Assembly (NCBI RefSeq): GCF_003425685.1
Contig: NZ_QJKM01000015.1
Location: forward strand, 124,001 to 188,000
Source: Rhizobium terrae
GTDB taxonomy: Bacteria > Pseudomonadota > Alphaproteobacteria > Rhizobiales > Rhizobiaceae
Direction of reading: 5' to 3'
DNA length: 64,000 bases
The notes beneath the pieces are model-generated. The model was not told the origin of the DNA and did not search any database. It was given only the letters and a program-made list of their open reading frames with translations. The position numbers were made by a program, and so were the translations under genes. Positions within the stretch are counted from its first letter, which is position 1. The number at the start of each line of letters is the position of its first letter. This document shows positions 59,659 to 64,000 of the stretch, piece by piece.

Positions 59659-60846
59659 CTAAGCAGCCATTTCCTTCTTCGCAATGATCTCGTCCGCCCG
59701 CCGCCGTGCCTCCGCATCGGCCGCAAATACCTCGTCCATCGTCATCGCTACGCCATATCCCGCCATGTCGTCCATGACCTGTTCGGCAATGTCGGCCATG
59801 TTGAGGAAGCCGATGCGGCCGGCGCAGAAGGCGTGAAAAGAAATCTCCTCGGCCGCGTTCATCACGGCGCCCTGCACGCCGCCCCGTTCGAGGGCCGTGC
59901 GGGCGAGCCTCAATGCGGGGAAGCGCATTTCGTCAGGCGCCTCGAAATCCAGCCGTGCCAGCTTGGCGAAGTCGAGCCGCTGGACGTCGAGCTTCGACCG
60001 GTTCGGATAGGTGAGCGCATAACCGATCGCGGTGCGCATGTCCGGTGAGCCGAGCTGCGCCAGCACCGAGCCGTCCCGATATCCGACCATCGAATGAATG
60101 ATCGACTGCGGGTGGACGATGACCTCGATCTGATCGGGTGCCACGTCGAAGAGGTGCTTCGCCTCGATCATTTCCAGCGCCTTGTTGAACATCGAGGCGC
60201 TGCCGATCGAGATCTTGAGGCCCATCGACCAGTTGGGATGGGCACGGGCGATATCCGCCGTGACCCCGGCCATCTGCTCGCGGGTCCAGGTACGGAACGG
60301 GCCGCCGGAAGCGGTCAGCACGATGCGCTCGACGGCGTGATGCTGGTCGTCCTCCAGCGACTGAAAGATGGCGCTGTGCTCGCTGTCGACCGGGATCAGC
60401 CTTCCGCCGCCTTTTGCGACCGCCTTGACGAAGAGCTCGCCGGCGGAAACCAGGCATTCCTTGTTGGCGAGCGCGATGTCGGCGCCGCGCTTTGCCGCAG
60501 CGAGCGTCGGGGCAAGTCCGGCCGTGCCGACGATCGCGGCCATGACGAGGTCGGCATCGCGCGCGCCAGCCTCGATCAGAGCCTGCCTGCCGGCGGCAAC
60601 CTCGATGCCGGTGCCGGAGAGCGCCTCCTTCAATGAGCCATAATGGGCGTCGTCGGCGGTGACGGCCAGTTTGGCACCGCTCGTCTTTGCCTGTTCGGCC
60701 AGCAGGGCGACATTTGCGTTGCCGGTGATCGCGACGACCTCGAAGGCATCGCGGCCACCAAGCTGGTTCACCACATCGAGTGTGTTGACGCCGATCGAGC
60801 CGGTCGAGCCGAGAACGCTGATGCGACGTTTGCCGGTTTCGGCCAT
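59659..60846 (-). CDS. dxr: 1-deoxy-D-xylulose 5-phosphate reductoisomerase
   Basis: 395 residues. NADPH-binding GSTGSIGVNTLDVV at 13-26; metal/substrate residues in VDSEHSAIFQ and MVGYRDGSVLAQLG; C-terminal region ending in the alpha-helical domain. Catalyses the committed step of the MEP isoprenoid pathway. It is convergent with hemA across the palindromic repeat and divergent from the flavoprotein gene. Length and motifs are normal. Confidence 0.96.
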   Translation of the reverse strand: MAETGKRRISVLGSTGSIGVNTLDVVNQLGGRDAFEVVAITGNANVALLAEQAKTSGAKLAVTADDAHYGSLKEALSGTGIEVAAGRQALIEAGARDADLVMAAIVGTAGLAPTLAAAKRGADIALANKECLVSAGELFVKAVAKGGGRLIPVDSEHSAIFQSLEDDQHHAVERIVLTASGGPFRTWTREQMAGVTADIARAHPNWSMGLKISIGSASMFNKALEMIEAKHLFDVAPDQIEVIVHPQSIIHSMVGYRDGSVLAQLGSPDMRTAIGYALTYPNRSKLDVQRLDFAKLARLDFEAPDEMRFPALRLARTALERGGVQGAVMNAAEEISFHAFCAGRIGFLNMADIAEQVMDDMAGYGVAMTMDEVFAADAEARRRADEIIAKKEMAA

Positions 60847-60978
60847 GGTATCTTCCGTTTCACAAAGCTGGTTTTGGTCTACAAGCGAACGGTGCCGGTC
60901 ACAAGAGCGGGCTTGATTTCAGGCCGGGTGCGACCAAGTGCAGCTTGATCCTTTCAGCCGTGCGGGCGAAAAAAGGCG

Positions 60979-62196
60979 ATGAGTGAACCGAAAGCCATCG
61001 AGACGACATGCATGATTGCCGGCGCCGGGCCCGCCGGGCTGATGCTCGGCCTGTTGCTGGCCCGGGCGGGCGTCGATGTCGTGGTGGTCGAGAAGCACGG
61101 CGATTTCCTGCGTGATTTTCGCGGCGATACGATCCACCCTTCGACGCTTGAAGTGATGTCCGAGCTTGGCCTGATCGACGAATTCCTGAAACTGCCGCAC
61201 ACCCGGGCGCCGAAATTGACGGCCGAGATGGGCGGGAAGACGATCACCATGGCCGATTTTTCCCGCCTGCCGGTGAAGAACCGCTTCATCGCCTTCATGC
61301 CGCAATGGGATTTCCTGAATTTCCTGGCGGACCGAGCAGCGCGATATCCGAACTTTCGGCTGATCATGAACGCAAAGGTAAAAGATATCCTGGAACAGCA
61401 GGGCTTGGTGACCGGCCTTGCCATCGAGACTACGGACGGCGATCTGTTTATCCGTTCGAAGCTCGTCGTCGGGGCGGACGGCCGCAGCTCCGTCGTGCGG
61501 GAGAAGGCCGGGCTCGTCGTCGAGAACTTCGGTGTCCCGAGCGAGGTCGTCTGGATGAAGCTGTCGAAACAGCCGGGCGATCCGCACGAGGTGATGGGGC
61601 ATGCCGGCCCGCGCCAGGGTTTCGTACTGATCGATCGCGGCGACTACTGGCAATGCGGCTATGTGATCCGCCGGACGACGTTTGCCGACATCCGTGAAAA
61701 GGGCGTGGAAACCTTCCGGCAGATGGTGGTCGAAGTGTCGCCGCTGCCGGCGGAGCGCATGCGGGAGGTTCGCTCCTTCGACGATACAAGCCTGCTGACC
61801 GTGCGTATCGATCGTCTGAAACAATGGTGGCGGCCGGGTCTGATCTGCATCGGCGATGCGGCGCATGCCATGTCGCCGATCGGCGGGGTCGGTGTCAATC
61901 TCGCCATCCAGGATGCGGTGGCGGCCGCCAATATTCTCTCGGCGCCGCTTCGCGAAGGCAAACTTGCCGATGAGGATCTCGCCGCCGTCGAAAGACGCCG
62001 CAACTTCCCCACCAAAGCCACTCAGAAACTGCAATTGATGATGCGCAGCAGCCGCCGGGCCGACCAGGCGGACCAGGAGAAGCGCAAAGGCCCGCCCGCC
62101 TTCATCCGCGGCATCGCACGTTTTCCTCTGCTTGCGCATCTCGCAGGCAGGCTCATCGGGCTCGGCTTCCGCATGGAACATGTCCGGCCGCGCTGA
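60979..62196 (+). CDS. FAD-dependent aromatic-type monooxygenase
   Basis: 405 residues. PF01494-type flavoprotein: GAGPAGLMLG (15-24), the DG motif VGADGRSS, and the GD motif CIGDAAHAMSPIGGVGVN that binds the flavin ribityl chain. Such enzymes hydroxylate phenols, ubiquinone precursors or similar aromatics; the substrate cannot be assigned. The C-terminal region (RGIARFPLLAHLAGRLIGLGFR) has a hydrophobic helix that might associate with the membrane. Single gene, 132 bases from dxr. Confidence 0.85.
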   Translation: MSEPKAIETTCMIAGAGPAGLMLGLLLARAGVDVVVVEKHGDFLRDFRGDTIHPSTLEVMSELGLIDEFLKLPHTRAPKLTAEMGGKTITMADFSRLPVKNRFIAFMPQWDFLNFLADRAARYPNFRLIMNAKVKDILEQQGLVTGLAIETTDGDLFIRSKLVVGADGRSSVVREKAGLVVENFGVPSEVVWMKLSKQPGDPHEVMGHAGPRQGFVLIDRGDYWQCGYVIRRTTFADIREKGVETFRQMVVEVSPLPAERMREVRSFDDTSLLTVRIDRLKQWWRPGLICIGDAAHAMSPIGGVGVNLAIQDAVAAANILSAPLREGKLADEDLAAVERRRNFPTKATQKLQLMMRSSRRADQADQEKRKGPPAFIRGIARFPLLAHLAGRLIGLGFRMEHVRPR

Positions 62197-62259
62197 GGCA
62201 GCTAAAGTCCTTCAGTCCGTCATCCGTGCAACGCAATTGCGCAAGCCGGCGTCGCCAGC

Positions 62260-62781
62260 TTACTTCTTGACGCCCATGACTTCGGCGCAGCGCGAGAAGC
62301 TCAGGCCTTCGCCATCGGTGTCGTTGGTGGCGCGCAGCATGCGGATGACCTTGTCCGGTCCCGTGGTGATCTGCAGCTCGCAGAAGAGATCTTCGGAACG
62401 GGCGGGAGAAACCATGCGGGTCACCGGCGGCTGGCCGACGCCGAACGAGGAGGAGCGCGTCGTCGTGGTCGTGCTGCCGTCGGCGTTCCTGTGCGTCTCG
62501 GTCGTGGTGCGGGTAACCTTGTTCGCATCATTGGCGGGAATGGTCTGGTATTGTGCCGGAATGTGGCGCGTCGTCTGTCCGCCGACCCAGGTATAGATCG
62601 TGCCGCCATCATTCAGCGGGAAGGACGAGACGGGTGGGCCGTAATAGGTAAAGAAGGAGTCCACCGGCTGGCCTATCCACTTGGACTGGATCGCCTTGTT
62701 GGCCTCTTCGGTGGTCGTGCAGCCGGCAACACCCAAGGCCAGCACGCCGAGTGCAGCCCATTTAAAGACATGCCATGTCAT
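62260..62781 (-). CDS. Hypothetical lipoprotein
   Basis: 173 residues. Lipoprotein signal MTWHVFKWAALGVLALGVAGC with Cys21; the mature part contains WIGQPVDSFFTYYGPPVSSF (as in small SmpA/OmlA-type or 'outer-membrane assembly' lipoproteins) and IYTWVGGQ, then a Thr/Ser-rich stretch. Two Cys occur near the C-terminus (LFCELQI, SRCAEV). No function known. It converges on the monooxygenase gene 63 bases away. Confidence 0.78.
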   Translation of the reverse strand: MTWHVFKWAALGVLALGVAGCTTTEEANKAIQSKWIGQPVDSFFTYYGPPVSSFPLNDGGTIYTWVGGQTTRHIPAQYQTIPANDANKVTRTTTETHRNADGSTTTTTRSSSFGVGQPPVTRMVSPARSEDLFCELQITTGPDKVIRMLRATNDTDGEGLSFSRCAEVMGVKK

Positions 62782-62961
62782 TGTCTTGAATATCCCCCGG
62801 AAAAGATCCGCCCCCTGAAAGCGGCAGCTTTCCTGTTATGGTTTCCAAAACCTGAACGCAATCTGACTGCTTATAGAAGCAGGAGATGTCCACAGGGGGA
62901 GGGGGAGGCAACCTTTGGCCGCATCCCCCGTTTCAATCGCAAATCAACGACCGGTGCTCTT

Positions 62962-63501
62962 ATGCTCATGCTCGGAAGAATGCTTACGATGGCGTTGGCG
63001 CTCATGGGCGGGATCTTCTTTTCGCAGGCTCCGGAATTCGCGCAGCAATACCGCCAGCGGATCGGAGGCGCACTCGACGAGTTGAAAATCCTGATCTCGG
63101 AATTCGACGCTCAGGCCAATCACAACGGTCTCGACAGGCAGGAAGCGCTCAACATTTATTCGGCTTCATCGGAAAGATTCCTGCGTAATCGGGGCGAGGC
63201 GATGCGGCGCACCTTCGGCCGCTACGAAGCGCTGGCCGAGCAACAGCGGGCGCTGACGCTGGCGCCGCCGTTCACCAAGCCGTTCGTGGTGATGCGAAAT
63301 CCCGATTCGACGACGTTCGCCAATGCCTGGCGAGATTTCGTTCCAGCGGTTCCGGTGGATTTCGCGGGCCTCGTCTGGGCGGCGAGCGGTCTTTTCTGCG
63401 GCTGGCTGGTCGCCGTGTTCTTCGGCGCCATGCGGCGCGGCGTCGTGCGCGCGGTCCGGCGCCGTGGACGGATACCTGAGAGATCGGCAGCCATGCGGTG
63501 A
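62962..63501 (+). CDS. DUF2937-family membrane protein
   Basis: 179 residues. N-terminal hydrophobic segment MLMLGRMLTMALALMGGIFFSQAPEF, a helical middle part (ELKILISEFDAQANHNGLDRQEAL) and a C-terminal transmembrane helix (VDFAGLVWAASGLFCGWLVAVFFGAM) followed by a basic tail RRGVVRAVRRRGR. This matches the two-helix layout of DUF2937. The longer open frame upstream overlaps the divergent lipoprotein gene and lacks support. An alternative ATG is at 62968. It is the last chromosomal gene before the tRNA fragment. Confidence 0.78.
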   Translation: MLMLGRMLTMALALMGGIFFSQAPEFAQQYRQRIGGALDELKILISEFDAQANHNGLDRQEALNIYSASSERFLRNRGEAMRRTFGRYEALAEQQRALTLAPPFTKPFVVMRNPDSTTFANAWRDFVPAVPVDFAGLVWAASGLFCGWLVAVFFGAMRRGVVRAVRRRGRIPERSAAMR

Positions 63502-63507
63502 ATGGAA

Positions 63508-63552
63508 TGGTGATCCCAGATGGATTCGAACCATCGGCCTCAGGATTAGGAA
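63508..63552 (-). pseudogene. 3' fragment of tRNA-Arg(CCT) gene, putative att site
   Basis: The minus strand reads TTCCTAA (anticodon loop, anticodon CCT), TCCTG (3' anticodon stem), a short variable loop, the T-arm GATGG-TTCGAAT-CCATC, then acceptor TGGGATC, A and encoded CCA ending at 63508. The 5' half is missing: bases above 63552 neither pair with TCCTG as CAGGA nor contain GATCCCA. This is the footprint left by an element integrated into the anticodon loop of a tRNA gene. Confidence 0.8.
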
Positions 63553-63612
63553 ACTGCTACAGATCCCTTTTCTGCAAGGCTTCTAGCGTTCTATGTCGCA
63601 TCCATGTTGCAG

Positions 63613-64000
63613 TCACGCGAGAAACGCGCGCTCGGCTTCAGCCATTTCGTCAGCGCCATCGCCTCTCGGGAACAAGTGCCCATAGACGTCCATGGTCATG
63701 GCTATGGTGCTGTGGCCAAGCCGCTCCTGCACTACTTTCGGCGGTAGTTCCAGGCCCCCGTCTTTACGCCGGTTGATGCACCACGACGCATAGAAGTGCC
63801 GCAGCGCGTGCAGGCCCTTGTATTTCGCATCGAGGATCGGTTTCCCTTTCTTGTCCACCTCTCCTGTATCGATCGTCACGCCGGCCGCGATCCAAGCTGG
63901 GTGGAGGCCGCGGCGGAGATAGTTGTTCAGCGTCTCCACGTTCCCTGCGCCAGTGGGGAAGACGAGATCAAGCACCATGGTCTTTTCCCCGGCCGCATCC
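63613..64000 (-). CDS. Tyrosine-type integrase, C-terminal part (partial)
   Basis: Stop at 63613; the frame is open through the right window edge (DAAGEKTMVLDLVFP...), so only about 129 C-terminal residues are seen. The catalytic domain is clear: LHALRHFYASWC (HxxR), LGHSTIAMTMDVYGHLFP (His and the nucleophilic Tyr). It points towards, and lies 60 bases from, the tRNA-Arg fragment, as expected for an integrative element or prophage integrase. Unlike XerC it has the phage-like C-terminal tail RGDGADEMAEAERAF. The N-terminus is outside the window. Confidence 0.88.
   Translation of the reverse strand, partial: DAAGEKTMVLDLVFPTGAGNVETLNNYLRRGLHPAWIAAGVTIDTGEVDKKGKPILDAKYKGLHALRHFYASWCINRRKDGGLELPPKVVQERLGHSTIAMTMDVYGHLFPRGDGADEMAEAERAFLA

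Noticed and set aside
63508..63580. Complete tRNA gene at the right edge
   Set aside because: The 5' acceptor (GATCCCA), D-arm and 5' anticodon stem (CAGGA) are missing, so only the 3' part is present.
1..64000. CRISPR arrays, rRNA genes and complete insertion sequences
   Set aside because: I saw no regularly spaced direct repeats with unique spacers, no rRNA sequence and no transposase-like reading frame in the window.

Overview
The window is a GC-rich alphaproteobacterial chromosome segment, almost certainly from the Rhizobiaceae (Rhizobium, Agrobacterium or Ensifer relatives). The evidence is the order sdhAB - mdh-sucCDAB - lpdA - xerC - priA - atpHAGDC, a 5-aminolevulinate synthase (C4 heme pathway) next to dxr, a Brucella-type Omp19 lipoprotein, and palindromic GC-rich intergenic repeats of the rhizobial kind. 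Most of it is core genome. The accessory parts lie at 27.8-44 kb, at 54-58 kb and at the right edge.

Layout. 0-15 kb: a TCA block with the end of sdhA, sdhB, omp19, zapE, the mdh-sucC-sucD-sucA-(YciI-like)-sucB operon, three small or accessory genes, lpdA and a cytochrome b561. 15-22 kb: housekeeping (TraB/GumN protein, xerC, PlsC-like acyltransferase, AAA ATPase, priA, small membrane protein). 22.5-27.5 kb: the F1 ATP synthase genes atpHAGDC, closed by an intrinsic terminator. 27.8-33.6 kb: an apparent catabolic cluster (LysR regulator, iron alcohol dehydrogenase, aldehyde dehydrogenase, enolase-superfamily enzyme, L-lactate-type dehydrogenase). 33.7-42.8 kb: a soluble NAD-linked molybdenum formate dehydrogenase locus (LysR, fdsG, fdsB, fdsA, fdhD, fdsD) followed by an oxalate/formate-family transporter. 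43-46.5 kb: an aldo/keto reductase, then CheW and a soluble double-PAS chemoreceptor. 47-54 kb: tamB, tamA and a glycine-zipper lipoprotein. 54-58 kb: a molybdenum hydroxylase of the coxSLM type carrying the AYRGAGR signature. 58-63.5 kb: hemA, dxr, a flavoprotein monooxygenase, a lipoprotein and a DUF2937 protein. 63.5-64 kb: the 3' fragment of a tRNA-Arg(CCT) gene beside a tyrosine integrase that runs off the window, which I read as the left boundary of a genomic island.

How the parts relate. Succinyl-CoA from the suc/lpd enzymes feeds HemA; NADH from Mdh, OGDH and formate dehydrogenase, together with complex II electrons, feeds respiration and the F1Fo ATPase. Oxygen-linked control is suggested by an FNR/FixK-type box ahead of hemA and by a double-PAS receptor that resembles energy-taxis sensors.

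The observations I would check first are the five-hairpin sucD-sucA intercistronic leader, whose last hairpin appears to bring a distant Shine-Dalgarno next to the sucA start; the unassigned catabolic cluster; and the tRNA-Arg island boundary.
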